A model generated the notes under the pieces. The model did no database searches. It had not been told where the DNA came from and was given only the letters and a program-made list of their open reading frames with translations. A stretch of DNA of 64,000 nt from Phreatobacter stygius. Lineage in GTDB: Bacteria; Pseudomonadota; Alphaproteobacteria; Rhizobiales; Phreatobacteraceae. A program made the position numbers and the translations under genes. The stretch lies in contig NZ_CP039690.1 of assembly GCF_005144885.1 (NCBI RefSeq), forward strand, positions 7,242,873-7,306,872. Reading direction: 5' to 3'. Of the stretch, positions 54,672 through 63,492 are shown piece after piece (the first letter of the stretch is position 1; each line of letters opens with the position of its first letter).

Positions 54672-55955
54672 ATGTCCGACCGCATTCCCGGCTTCTCGAC
54701 CTTGGCCGTCCACGCCGGCGCCCAGCCCGATCCGACCACCGGCGCCCGGGCGACGCCGATCTACCAGACGACCTCCTTCGTCTTCGACGATGTCGACCAC
54801 GCCGCCTCGCTGTTCGGGCTGCAGGCCTTCGGCAATATCTATACCCGCATCGGCAACCCGACCAATGCGGTGCTCGAAGAGCGTGTCGCCGCGCTCGAAG
54901 GCGGCACCGCCGCGCTCGCGGTCGCATCGGGCCATGCCGCCGAATTCCTGGTCATGCATGCACTGTTGCAGCCGGGCGACGATTTCGTCGCCTCCAAGAA
55001 GCTCTATGGCGGCTCGATCAACCAGTTCAACCATTCCTACAAGAATTTCGGCTGGAACGTGATCTGGGCCGACCAGGACGACCTGGCGGCCTTCGAGGTG
55101 GCGATCACGCCGAAGACCAAGGCGATCTTCATCGAGAGCATCGCCAATCCGGCCGGCAATATCACCGACATCGCGGCGATTTCGGCGATCGCCCGCAAAG
55201 CCGGCGTGCCCCTGATCGTCGACAACACGCTGGCCTCGCCCTACCTGATCCGCCCGTTCGAGCACGGCGCCGACATCATCGTCCATTCCGCCACCAAGTT
55301 CCTCGGCGGCCACGGCAATTCCATTGGCGGGCTGATCGTCGACGGCGGCACTTTCGACTGGTCAAAGGGCGGCCGCTATCCCATGCTGTCGGCGCCGCGC
55401 CCGGAATATGGCGGCATCGTCCTGCACGAGACCTTCGGCAATTTCGCCTTCGCCATTGCCTGCCGGGTGCTCGGCCTGCGCGATCTCGGGCCGGCCCTGT
55501 CGCCGTTCAATGCCTTCATGATCCTGACCGGCATCGAGACCTTGCCCCTGCGCATGGACAAGCATTGCCAGAACACCGTCAAGGTCGCCGACTGGCTCAC
55601 CAAGCACCCGAAGATCGCCTGGGTCAGCTATCCCGGCCTGCCCGGCGACAAGCAGCATGGGCTCGCCCAGAAATATTGCCCGCGCGGCGCCGGCGCGGTG
55701 TTCACCTTCGGCCTCAAGGGCGGCTTCGAGGCCGGCGTCAAGCTGGTCTCCGAGGTCAAGCTGTTCTCGCACCTGGCCAATGTCGGCGACACCCGCTCGC
55801 TGATCATTCACCCGGCTTCCACCACCCACAAGCAATTGTCGGATGATCAGAAGACCCAGGCCGGCGCCGGCCCGGAAGTGGTGCGCCTGTCGATCGGCAT
55901 CGAGGATGCCGCCGACATCATCGCCGACCTCGAGGAATCGCTGCGGGCGGTGTGA
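54672..55955 (+). CDS. metY: O-acetylhomoserine sulfhydrylase / aminocarboxypropyltransferase
   Basis: A PLP-dependent enzyme of methionine synthesis by direct sulfhydrylation, cytosolic, 427 residues. It opens with FSTLAVHAGAQPDPTTGARATPIYQTTSFVF. The PLP lysine is Lys209 in IIVHSATKFLGGHGNSIGG, with TRIGNPTN and the aspartate strand VPLIVDNTLASP before it. The C-terminal SVGDTRSL-like motif is NVGDTRSLIIHPASTTH. A strong AGGAGG box lies 5 bases upstream. metZ-type activity on O-succinylhomoserine cannot be excluded. Confidence 0.93.
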   Translation: MSDRIPGFSTLAVHAGAQPDPTTGARATPIYQTTSFVFDDVDHAASLFGLQAFGNIYTRIGNPTNAVLEERVAALEGGTAALAVASGHAAEFLVMHALLQPGDDFVASKKLYGGSINQFNHSYKNFGWNVIWADQDDLAAFEVAITPKTKAIFIESIANPAGNITDIAAISAIARKAGVPLIVDNTLASPYLIRPFEHGADIIVHSATKFLGGHGNSIGGLIVDGGTFDWSKGGRYPMLSAPRPEYGGIVLHETFGNFAFAIACRVLGLRDLGPALSPFNAFMILTGIETLPLRMDKHCQNTVKVADWLTKHPKIAWVSYPGLPGDKQHGLAQKYCPRGAGAVFTFGLKGGFEAGVKLVSEVKLFSHLANVGDTRSLIIHPASTTHKQLSDDQKTQAGAGPEVVRLSIGIEDAADIIADLEESLRAV

Positions 55956-56038
55956 TCGGGGCCGACGTCGGCGCGAAGCGGTGGCCGGTTGAGACGGCTG
56001 GCCATCCACCACATCCAAATGCGTCGCACTTGAACCTC

Positions 56039-56194
56039 TACGTCGCCCCCGGGCGAGCGGAGCGAACGGAAGGGGGTCCAGGAGCTGCAGGGCACGACCT
56101 TATCCCAGCGAAACCACCTCCCCGATATGCCGGTGAGCGCCGACGAGGCCGCCCTGGACCCCCTTCCCTCGCTTCGCTCGCCGGGGGTGACGTA
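56039..56194. repeat. Interspersed inverted-repeat element, copy A
   Basis: Arms CGTCGCCCCCGGGCGAGCGG...GGAAGGGGGTCC at the left and GGACCCCCTTCCCTCGCTTCGC...GGGGGTGACGTA at the right face each other around about 70 bp. The left arm is partly diverged. It is related to 58534-58710 and 63259-63439 and lies between the convergent metY-like and ctaA genes. Confidence 0.82.
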
Positions 56195-56201
56195 GAACAG
56201 A

Positions 56202-57287
56202 TCAAGCCGCGGAAAGAACCTGCGCCGCGGGCTGCTCCGGCATACGCGGCGCCCGCGTCAGGCCGTGGACATGGGCAACCACATGGCCGAGCACCAGGAC
56301 CGCGAAGGCCTGGTGCAGCAGGCCGGCCCAGAGCGGCACGACCAGCACCAGCGCGGTGATGCCGATGATCGCCTGGGCCGTCACCAGGCCGAGTTGCACC
56401 ACCGCGCCCTTGGCGAAGCCGGTGCCGCGCGCGCTCAGCATGTGCCAGATCGCCAGGGCAAACAGCGCATAGGCGCCGAGCCGGTGGTTGAACTGGGTCA
56501 GCGCCAGCGAATCGACGAAGGCCTCCAGCGTGCTCGGCTTGTCGAACAGTTGCTCAAGCGGCGGCACCAGGGCGCCGTCCATCAGCGGCCAGTCGTTGAA
56601 GCGCATGCCGGCGTCATTGCCGGCGACCAGCGCGCCCAGCATGATCTGCACGAACAGCAGCACCAGGATGGCGATGCCGCCGGCCCGCAGCCTGACCGGC
56701 GCCGGCGACCGTTCGCGCTGGGCCCCGAGGCCGAGCGCCACCCAGATCAGCGCGGCGAAGATCACGCAGGCGAGCGTCAGGTGGAACATCAGCTTGAGCG
56801 GCGCCACCGCCACCATACCCGGATTGAGGCCGGAGGCGACCATCAGCCAGCCGACCAGGCCCTGCAGGCCGATCATCAGGCCGATGCCGAAGGTGACCGC
56901 CGCAAGCCGGCCCTTCAGCCAGCCCTTGGCGACGAAGAACAGCCAGGGCAGCAGCATGGCGGCGCCGATCAGCCGGCCGAGCAGCCGATGCGCCCATTCC
57001 CACCAGTAGATGAACTGGAAGTTGCCAAGGCTCATGCCGCGATTGATCGCGTCATATTGCGGGCTGGCCCGGTATTTGGCGAATTCGACGAGCCATTGGT
57101 CATGGCTGAGTGGCGGGATCGCGCCCATCAGCGGCCGCCATTCGGTGATCGACAGCCCGGAATCGGTCAGCCGCGTCGCGCCGCCCACCACCACCATGGC
57201 AAACACCAGGACGGCGATGACGAAGAGCCAGAGGCGCACCGCGCGGTCATGGCCATCGGGGGCGGAAACGGTTTGGCCTGCCGGCAT
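56202..57287 (-). CDS. ctaA: Heme A synthase (CtaA/Cox15)
   Basis: An inner-membrane enzyme that oxidises heme O to heme A for cytochrome oxidase; 361 residues with eight helices in two four-helix halves. Conserved parts: VVVGGATRLTDSGLSITEWRPLMGAIPPL, WWEWAHRLLGRLIGA (His ligand), LMFHLTLA (His), and the second half with FNHRLGAYALF and LHQAFAVLVLGHVVAHVHG. The start at 57287 (MPAGQTV) gives normal length; the open frame upstream is antisense and non-coding. Confidence 0.95.
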   Translation of the reverse strand: MPAGQTVSAPDGHDRAVRLWLFVIAVLVFAMVVVGGATRLTDSGLSITEWRPLMGAIPPLSHDQWLVEFAKYRASPQYDAINRGMSLGNFQFIYWWEWAHRLLGRLIGAAMLLPWLFFVAKGWLKGRLAAVTFGIGLMIGLQGLVGWLMVASGLNPGMVAVAPLKLMFHLTLACVIFAALIWVALGLGAQRERSPAPVRLRAGGIAILVLLFVQIMLGALVAGNDAGMRFNDWPLMDGALVPPLEQLFDKPSTLEAFVDSLALTQFNHRLGAYALFALAIWHMLSARGTGFAKGAVVQLGLVTAQAIIGITALVLVVPLWAGLLHQAFAVLVLGHVVAHVHGLTRAPRMPEQPAAQVLSAA

Positions 57288-57380
57288 GCGGCGATCCCTT
57301 GGGCTTGTGATGGACGGTCCGGGAGAGATATAGACCGCGCCGGTGCCCGACAAGGCGGCATCCTGTCCTGGACAAGACCC

Positions 57381-57602
57381 ATGCATGTACGCACCCGCAA
57401 GCTCATCGGCACCTTCATCCTGCTGGCCTGGGTGGTGTTCTATGCGCTGCTGGTCATGGCGATCATGTACAACGCCGCCCGCAGGTTCGGCCCCGTGGGC
57501 GAGCCGGTCTTCTACGCCCTTGCCGGCATCGGCTGGATCCCGGTCGCCATGCTGGTCGTCTGGTGGATGGCGAAACCCGGTCCGGACGACGACACTGCCT
57601 GA
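57381..57602 (+). CDS. DUF2842 small membrane protein
   Basis: A 73-residue protein with two transmembrane helices: [24 protein letters not shown] and a second ([20 protein letters not shown]) before a polar end. This is the DUF2842 family, which in Rhizobiales often lies beside ctaA; the function is not known. It is divergent from ctaA by 93 bp and is followed by panC after 38 bp. Confidence 0.85.
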   Translation: MHVRTRKLIGTFILLAWVVFYALLVMAIMYNAARRFGPVGEPVFYALAGIGWIPVAMLVVWWMAKPGPDDDTA

Positions 57603-57640
57603 GCACTGAAATCCGTCCCGATCCGCTGCGAGGAATGCCC

Positions 57641-58504
57641 ATGACATCAACCATGCCGGTCGTCGTCCGCACCGTCGCCGATCTGCGCGCGCGGGTCGCA
57701 GGCTATCGCGCCGCCGGGGAAAGGATAGCGCTGGTGCCGACCATGGGCGCCCTGCATGCCGGCCACGTCTCACTGGTCGAGGCGGCCAAAGCCGAGGCGG
57801 CGCGGGTCGTGGTGTCGATCTTCGTCAACCCGACGCAGTTCGCCCCGACCGAGGATTTCTCCAAATATCCTAGGACCTTCGAGGCGGATCTTGAGAAGCT
57901 TTCCGAGGTCGGCGCCGAGGTGGTCTATGCGCCGACCGTCGATGTCATGTACCCGCAAGGCTTCGCCACCAGCATCACGCTGACGGGCCCTGCCGCGGCC
58001 GGGCTCGACGACATCGCGCGGCCGCACCATTTCGGCGGCGTCGCCACCATCGTCGCCAAGCTGTTCACCCAATGCGGGCCGGATCTGGCGATCTTCGGCG
58101 AGAAGGATTTTCAGCAACTGGCGGTGGTCCGCCGCATGGCCGTCGATCTCGATCTCGGCGTCGATGTCCGGGGCGCGCCGACCATTCGCGAGGCCGACGG
58201 CCTCGCCATGTCCTCGCGCAATGTCTATCTGAGCGCCGAGGATCGCGCCAAGGCACCGCTGCTGCACCAGGTCATGCAAGCTGCGGCAAGCGCCATCCGC
58301 GCTGGCGGCGCGATCGAGACCGCCAGGATCGATGGCGCGATGGCGAGCGGCCGGCAGGCCATCACGGCCGCTGGTTTCAGCCTCGACTATCTCGAATGCC
58401 GCGCCGCCGACGATCTCGGCGCGCCGCGATCCGGCGCACCGCTGCGCCTCCTGGTCGCGGCCCGGATCGGCGCCACCAGGCTGATCGACAATATCGCGGT
58501 GTGA
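57641..58504 (+). CDS. panC: Pantothenate synthetase
   Basis: A cytosolic ligase that joins pantoate and beta-alanine with ATP; 287 residues. ATP motif [39 protein letters not shown], the [14 protein letters not shown] segment, and [12 protein letters not shown] are all standard. The ATG at 57641 has GAGG 7 bases before it; another ATG at 57635 lies too close to that box. Likely an operon with the DUF2842 gene. Confidence 0.97.
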   Translation: MTSTMPVVVRTVADLRARVAGYRAAGERIALVPTMGALHAGHVSLVEAAKAEAARVVVSIFVNPTQFAPTEDFSKYPRTFEADLEKLSEVGAEVVYAPTVDVMYPQGFATSITLTGPAAAGLDDIARPHHFGGVATIVAKLFTQCGPDLAIFGEKDFQQLAVVRRMAVDLDLGVDVRGAPTIREADGLAMSSRNVYLSAEDRAKAPLLHQVMQAAASAIRAGGAIETARIDGAMASGRQAITAAGFSLDYLECRAADDLGAPRSGAPLRLLVAARIGATRLIDNIAV

Positions 58505-58533
58505 TGGGGTCGCATGACGTCTGCCTCGCAGAC

Positions 58534-58710
58534 TACGTCATCCCCGGCCGAGCGAAGCGAGGGGAAGGGGATCCAGGGGTTGAAGGGCAGTGTCCACGAC
58601 GCTGCGAAATCATCGGGCGGGATCATCCGCCTCTCGGGTTTTTGCGCTGAAAGCGCGGCCTGTCGACTCCTGGGTCCCCTTCCCTCGCTTCGCTCGCCGG
58701 GGATGACGTA
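58534..58710. repeat. Interspersed inverted-repeat element, copy B
   Basis: Left arm TACGTCATCCCCGGCCGAGC...GGGGAAGGGGATCC and right arm GGTCCCCTTCCCTCGCTTCGC...GGGGATGACGTA surround about 85 bp with GCTGCGAAATCAT and GCGCTGAAAGCGCGGCC. Copy C shares the inner block (GCAGCGAAATCAC; GCGCTGAGGACGCGGCC). It lies between convergent panC and the DUF1489 gene. Confidence 0.86.
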
Positions 58711-58763
58711 ATGTATTCTCCGGCCGTCGTTCTGCCCGGCGTCATCAGCACCGCAACGCCCCC

Positions 58764-59177
58764 CTACAACAACCCGAGCTCGGTCAGCTGCTTGGCCAGT
58801 TCCTGCGGCATGCCCTTGGTCGCGCCGCTCGACATGTCGGGCGGCGCGTCGCTGGCCGGGAAATAGCGCCAGCCCTGGAACGGCCCGCGCCGGCGTGGCT
58901 GCACCCTGACGATCACCGGCTCGAGCAGCAGGTCGCAGCGCGAAATGCCCTCGCTGTCGGTGAACGGCCGGAGGCCCAGGAGCTTCTGGCGGCACAGGAT
59001 GGTGCCCTTGATCACCCAGTAGAGCGAGCCTTCGCCGATCAGCTCATCGGCGCGCTTGGGCTGCATGCGCGTGGTGTGGACCTGCTCGCCATAGGTCTTC
59101 ATGCGCCGGTCGACCCATTCCTGCAGGTCCTCGACCGATTCCGCGCCGACGCAGAGCTTGATGAGATGCAGAGCCAT
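58764..59177 (-). CDS. DUF1489 family protein
   Basis: A 137-residue protein of the DUF1489 family, found mainly in alphaproteobacteria and of unknown function. Family features are the start ALHLIKLCVGAESVEDLQEW, the middle VHTTRMQPKRADELIGEGSLYWVIKGTILCRQKLLGLRPF and LEPVIVRVQPRRRGPFQGWRYF. It is soluble, with two cysteines near RC and LCR that are not a clear metal site. The next minus-strand gene upstream starts the mccA run. Confidence 0.87.
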   Translation of the reverse strand: MALHLIKLCVGAESVEDLQEWVDRRMKTYGEQVHTTRMQPKRADELIGEGSLYWVIKGTILCRQKLLGLRPFTDSEGISRCDLLLEPVIVRVQPRRRGPFQGWRYFPASDAPPDMSSGATKGMPQELAKQLTELGLL

Positions 59178-59223
59178 GGCGCCATCCTAGCGCGAAGCAC
59201 GTCGCCGGCCCAAGGCCGCCGGT

Positions 59224-59610
59224 TCAGCGGCTGGGGATAAATGGCAGCGGCCGCAACGCCAGCGCCATGCACAGATTGGTGCGCCAGACCGGGCCGTCGC
59301 GCACCGCGGCGAGGATCACCCGCTGGGCCACCCGGAAATCGACCCCGCAGGCCGCCGGACTGTCCGGCGTCAGCACGACGATCGAAGTCACCGGCAGGCC
59401 TTTTTCCTGGCGGCTGACATCGATGGTCGCCTGGTGCTGGCCGCGCGCCACCCGGGTCACCACCGCAACCGTGCCTTCGACCAGCACGTCGGCACGCGCC
59501 ACCACGTCCTCGCGCGACCAGGGATAGCACTGGCAGGCCTCGGCCGGACCGGCCAGCAGCGTCAGCGCGGCCGCCGCGGCGACCGCGAGCCTCGCGGCCG
59601 AGCCGCTCAT
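59224..59610 (-). CDS. Secreted protein with NTR/TIMP-like N-terminus
   Basis: A 128-residue exported protein. The signal peptide (about residues 1-25, LAVAAAAALTLLAGPAEA) is followed directly by CQCYPW, as in NTR/TIMP domains, where the first mature residue is Cys in a C-x-C. Then come ADVLVEGTVAVVTRVA, DVSRQEKGLPVTSIVVLT and AACGVDFRVAQRVILAAV, fitting an OB-fold beta pattern with a third cysteine; a fourth is in TNLCMAL. The start overlaps the mccA stop by 4 bp. Function unknown. Confidence 0.72.
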   Translation of the reverse strand: MSGSAARLAVAAAAALTLLAGPAEACQCYPWSREDVVARADVLVEGTVAVVTRVARGQHQATIDVSRQEKGLPVTSIVVLTPDSPAACGVDFRVAQRVILAAVRDGPVWRTNLCMALALRPLPFIPSR

Positions 59611-61628
59611 GCGGCTTGCTCCGCCGCCGCCTCGATGGTGGCGACCGCTGCGCCCTCGCCCACCTGATCGCCGGCGACAACCATCACCGCGGTCACCGTG
59701 CCGTCGCTTGGCGCGACCAGCGTATGTTCCATCTTCATGGCCTCGATCACCGCGATCCGGTCGCCCTTGGCGACCTGCTGGCCCGGCTCGACCAGAACGG
59801 CCACCACCTTGCCATGCATCGGCGCCTTGACCGCGCCGCCGCCGTCGAGATGGTCGAGATCGACATCAAAGGGGTCGAACCGGCGCACATCGGTCTGGCG
59901 GCCGTTGCGGACGACGAACAGGCCGTCCCGGGTCGGGGTGAAGGTCGGCTCGGCGCCGACATCGCCATGGTCGTGCAGGCTGCTGCTCTCGCCGCCGCCG
60001 AACACCACGCGAACACCGGACGGGCCGGCGGCGCCAGCCCGCGGCGCGGTCCAGACCAGATCGACCTGAACGCGCTCGCCATCGACGATCAGCGGCATGG
60101 CCACCCGCCTGGGGGCGCCGAGCTGGAAGCCGTCGCTGACGCCCCAGGGCGAGGCCGGCTCGCTGGAGCGCGTCTCGGCGCGCCATTGCAGGTCGCCGCT
60201 GATCCCCTCGAGCAATTTCAGCGCGGCGAGCCGGATGGTTTCCGGGTCGGCCGGCCGCGGCACGGCGCCCAGCGCCTCCAGGTTGCGGTCGATGAAGCCG
60301 GTGTCGAAATGGCCGGAGCGGAAGCCGGGCGCCTCGGTCAGCGCCTTCAGGAAAGCGAGATTGGTGCGTGGGCCGGCCACCACCGTGCCGCCGAGCGCCT
60401 GGCCGAGCCGGTCCAGCGCCTCGTCGCGGGTCTCGCCAAAAGCGATCACCTTGGCGATCATCGGATCGTAGAAAGGCGAAACCTCGGCGCCTTCCTGGAC
60501 GCCGGTATCGACGCGCACGCCTTCGCCGTCGCCGAAGCTCAGCCGGTGCAGCGTGCCGGTCGACGGCAGGAAGCCCTTTTCCGGGTCCTCGGCATAAAGC
60601 CTGGCTTCGACCGCATGGCCGTGGATCTGCAACTCGTCCTGCAACAGCGGCAGCCGCTCGCCCGAGGCGACCCGCAACTGCCATTCGACCAGGTCCTGGC
60701 CGGTGATCGCCTCGGTCACGGGATGCTCGACCTGCAGGCGGGTGTTCATTTCCATGAAATAGAACTTGTCGGGCTGCAGGCCGTTGGAGCCGTCGGCAAT
60801 GAACTCGACCGTGCCGGCGCCGACATAACCGACCGCCTTGGCGGCCTCGACCGCGGCGCGGCCCATGGCCTCGCGCATGGCCGGCGGCATGTCGGGGGCT
60901 GGAGCCTCCTCGATCACCTTCTGGTGGCGGCGCTGCAGCGAGCAGTCGCGCTCGAACAGGTGCACGACATTGCCCTGGATATCGCCGAACACCTGGATCT
61001 CGATATGGCGCGGCGACTGCACATATTTTTCGATCAGCACGCGCGGATCGCCGAACGAGCTTGCCGCCTCGCGCTGGGCCGAAGCCAGGGCCTCGTCGAA
61101 ATCGACCAGCTTCTCGACCTTTTTCATGCCCTTGCCGCCGCCGCCGGCGACCGCCTTGATCAGCACGGGATAGCCGATCTCATAGGCTTTCTCTTTGAGG
61201 AATTTCGGGTCCTGCATGGCGCCGTGATAGCCAGGCACGACCGGCACGCCGGCCTTCTGCATCAGCGTCTTAGCGCCGTCCTTCAGGCCCATGGCGCGGA
61301 TGGCGCTGGCCGGCGGGCCAACGAACACGATGCCGGCCTCGGCGCAGGCGTCGGCGAATTCGGCGCGCTCCGACAGGAAACCGTAGCCCGGATGGATCGC
61401 CTCGGCGCCGGCTTGCCTGGCAACGGCAATGATCTTGTCGATGACCAGATAGCTGTCGCGCGCCGGCGCCGGGCCGATCGCATAGGCCTCATCCGCCATG
61501 CGCACATGCATCGCGCCTGCGTCCGCTTCCGAATAGACCGCGATCGTGCGCAAACCCAGCCGCCGCGCCGTCTTGATGACGCGGACGGCGATTTCGCCGC
61601 GATTGGCGATGAGCACGGAAGACAGCAT
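59607..61628 (-). CDS. mccA: Acyl-CoA carboxylase alpha subunit (biotin carboxylase-BCCP), probably MccA
   Basis: A 673-residue fusion. Biotin carboxylase: ANRGEIAVRVIKTARRLG, ATP-grasp loop KAVAGGGGKGMKKVE, EMNTRLQVEHPVTEAITG. A middle BT-like domain follows, and the C-terminal BCCP has Lys632 in EAMKMEHTL as the biotin site. This form occurs in MCC and propionyl-CoA carboxylase. The mccB-like gene 1.9 kb upstream on the same strand makes 3-methylcrotonyl-CoA carboxylase (leucine breakdown) the likely partner. It precedes and overlaps the NTR-like gene. Confidence 0.9.
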   Translation of the reverse strand: MLSSVLIANRGEIAVRVIKTARRLGLRTIAVYSEADAGAMHVRMADEAYAIGPAPARDSYLVIDKIIAVARQAGAEAIHPGYGFLSERAEFADACAEAGIVFVGPPASAIRAMGLKDGAKTLMQKAGVPVVPGYHGAMQDPKFLKEKAYEIGYPVLIKAVAGGGGKGMKKVEKLVDFDEALASAQREAASSFGDPRVLIEKYVQSPRHIEIQVFGDIQGNVVHLFERDCSLQRRHQKVIEEAPAPDMPPAMREAMGRAAVEAAKAVGYVGAGTVEFIADGSNGLQPDKFYFMEMNTRLQVEHPVTEAITGQDLVEWQLRVASGERLPLLQDELQIHGHAVEARLYAEDPEKGFLPSTGTLHRLSFGDGEGVRVDTGVQEGAEVSPFYDPMIAKVIAFGETRDEALDRLGQALGGTVVAGPRTNLAFLKALTEAPGFRSGHFDTGFIDRNLEALGAVPRPADPETIRLAALKLLEGISGDLQWRAETRSSEPASPWGVSDGFQLGAPRRVAMPLIVDGERVQVDLVWTAPRAGAAGPSGVRVVFGGGESSSLHDHGDVGAEPTFTPTRDGLFVVRNGRQTDVRRFDPFDVDLDHLDGGGAVKAPMHGKVVAVLVEPGQQVAKGDRIAVIEAMKMEHTLVAPSDGTVTAVMVVAGDQVGEGAAVATIEAAAEQAA

Positions 61629-61799
61629 CTCGAAAACCTCGAACCGGCACTGATTTGGCCGTCGAATTTAGCGGTTCTGGCGGCGAAGGCCAGCACTCCG
61701 AACGGCCGGCGGGATTCTCCCGCATGGCTTGCCCGCAAGCGCGCCCTTGCGGAGACGGGCGGCGGCGGACGATGCTGCGGCAACCTTCCGGAGCCATCA

Positions 61800-63197
61800 A
61801 TGACTGCCTTGCCTGACCTGTCGACCGCCCAGCTCGCCACCGCCTATCGCGCCAGGACTTTGTCACCGGTGGAGGTGACCAAGGCGGTGCTCGCCCGCAT
61901 CGCGGCCTGCGAGCCGAAGATCAACGCCATGTACATCGTCTCGGCCGACCAGGCGCTGCTGGCCGCCGGCGCCGCCGAGAAGCGCTTCGCCAAGGGCGAG
62001 CCGCTGTCGGCCATCGACGGCGTGCCGGTGACGGTCAAGGAGAACATGGCGACCGAGGGCGATCCTTGCCCGGTCGGCGTGCCGATCGCCGACATGACGC
62101 CGCGCCCGGCCGATTCGCCGGTGCCCGCGCGGCTGCGCGAAGCCGGCGCGGTGATCACCGGCAAGACCACCATGCCGGATTACGGCATGCTGTCGGCCGG
62201 CCTGTCGTCGCTGCATGGCGTCACCCGCAATCCCTGGAACCTCGCCAAGAACACCGCCGGCTCGTCGTCGGGCGCCGGTGCGGCCGGCGCCGCCGGTTAT
62301 GGCCCCTTGCATATCGGCACCGATATCGGCGGTTCGGTCCGCCTGCCCGCCGCCCATTGCGGCTTGTTCGGGTTGAAGCCATCGCTCGGCCGGGTGCCGA
62401 TCCATCCGCCCTTCCTCGGCCGCGTCGCCGGTCCGATGACCCGCACCGTCGCGGATTCGGCCATGCTGATGACCGTGATCTCGCGGCCCGACCCGCGCGA
62501 CTTCATGGACCTGCCTTATGATCCCGTCGACTATGCCGACAGGCTGGATGGCTTGCCGGTCAAGGGCCTCAGGATCGGCCTCTTGACCGAAATGCCGGCC
62601 GGGCTGAAGGCCGATCCGGCGATCGTCGAGGCGGTGCGAGCGGCAGCCAAAGCACTCGCCGGGCAAGGCGCCGAGGTCGAGGAGCTCAAGGGCTTCCTGA
62701 CCAAAGAGATGCTCGACGGCATGTGCCGCTTCTTCGAGGCACGTTCCTATTCCGACATCGTCGACCTGCCCGAGGCCAGGAAACAGCAATTGCTGCCCTA
62801 TATCGTGGAATGGGCGACCTGGCGGGCCAAGTCCTTTACCGGCACCGACGTGATGCGCGCCTATACCGCCGTCCACGCCATGCGCGAGGCGAGCGTCAAG
62901 GCGACCCAGCCCTATGATTTCGTGCTGTCGCCGGTGACCTGTCCGGTGAGCTATGCGGCGGAGGCCCATTCGCCGACCGACGACCCGCATAGCGCGCTGG
63001 AGCACATCCCCTTCACGGTCGCCTCCAACATGAGCGAGCAGCCGGCGGCGAGCGTCAACTGGACGTTCCACACCGACGGCATGCCTGTTGGCGTCCAGGT
63101 CATCGGCCGGCGCTTCGACGACACCGGCGTGATGCGGCTGAGCCGCGTGCTGGAACAGCTCCGGCCGCAGCAGCGCGAGTGGCCGGTGCTGGGGTGA
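61800..63197 (+). CDS. Amidase (amidase-signature family)
   Basis: A 465-residue amidase. The Ser-cisSer-Lys triad is visible: Lys in VPVTVKENMATEG, the cis-Ser in NTAGSSSGAGAAGAAGYG and the nucleophile in GTDIGGSVRLPAAHCGLFGLKPS. The C-terminal MPVGVQVIGRRFDD is typical. Substrates may be an aliphatic or aryl amide; no motif decides it, and GatA is excluded by context. GGAG 7 bases before the ATG at 61800. It is the only plus-strand gene between the two carboxylase subunit genes. Confidence 0.92.
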   Translation: MTALPDLSTAQLATAYRARTLSPVEVTKAVLARIAACEPKINAMYIVSADQALLAAGAAEKRFAKGEPLSAIDGVPVTVKENMATEGDPCPVGVPIADMTPRPADSPVPARLREAGAVITGKTTMPDYGMLSAGLSSLHGVTRNPWNLAKNTAGSSSGAGAAGAAGYGPLHIGTDIGGSVRLPAAHCGLFGLKPSLGRVPIHPPFLGRVAGPMTRTVADSAMLMTVISRPDPRDFMDLPYDPVDYADRLDGLPVKGLRIGLLTEMPAGLKADPAIVEAVRAAAKALAGQGAEVEELKGFLTKEMLDGMCRFFEARSYSDIVDLPEARKQQLLPYIVEWATWRAKSFTGTDVMRAYTAVHAMREASVKATQPYDFVLSPVTCPVSYAAEAHSPTDDPHSALEHIPFTVASNMSEQPAASVNWTFHTDGMPVGVQVIGRRFDDTGVMRLSRVLEQLRPQQREWPVLG

Positions 63198-63258
63198 AAG
63201 GCCGGGGCGCCCTTTCCGGAGGGCGCCCGGGGACCGAGGATGAGCGCTGGAACCTCTG

Positions 63259-63439
63259 CGTCTCCCCCGGCGAGCCCGAGCAGAAGCCCTTGCTCCTGCG
63301 GAGGCGAGGGAAGGGGGTCCAGGAGTTGCAGAACACCGCCAGTGACGCAGCGAAATCACTCGAACGCATGCGCTGAGGACGCGGCCAAGCGGCTCCTGGA
63401 TCCCCTTCCGCTCGCTTCGCTCGGCCGGGGATGACGTAG
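63259..63439. repeat. Interspersed inverted-repeat element, copy C
   Basis: Left arm GTCTCCCCCGGCGAGC...GGGAAGGGGGTCCAGGAG, with about 26 extra bases inside, and right arm TCCTGGATCCCCTTCCGCTCGC...GGGGATGACGTA, with inner block related to copy B. It lies between the convergent amidase and mccB genes. Confidence 0.83.
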
Positions 63440-63492
63440 GGGCCCCAGCGCGACATCTGAACGCTGGAAGCCCCCTCGCCCACCCTGCGACC

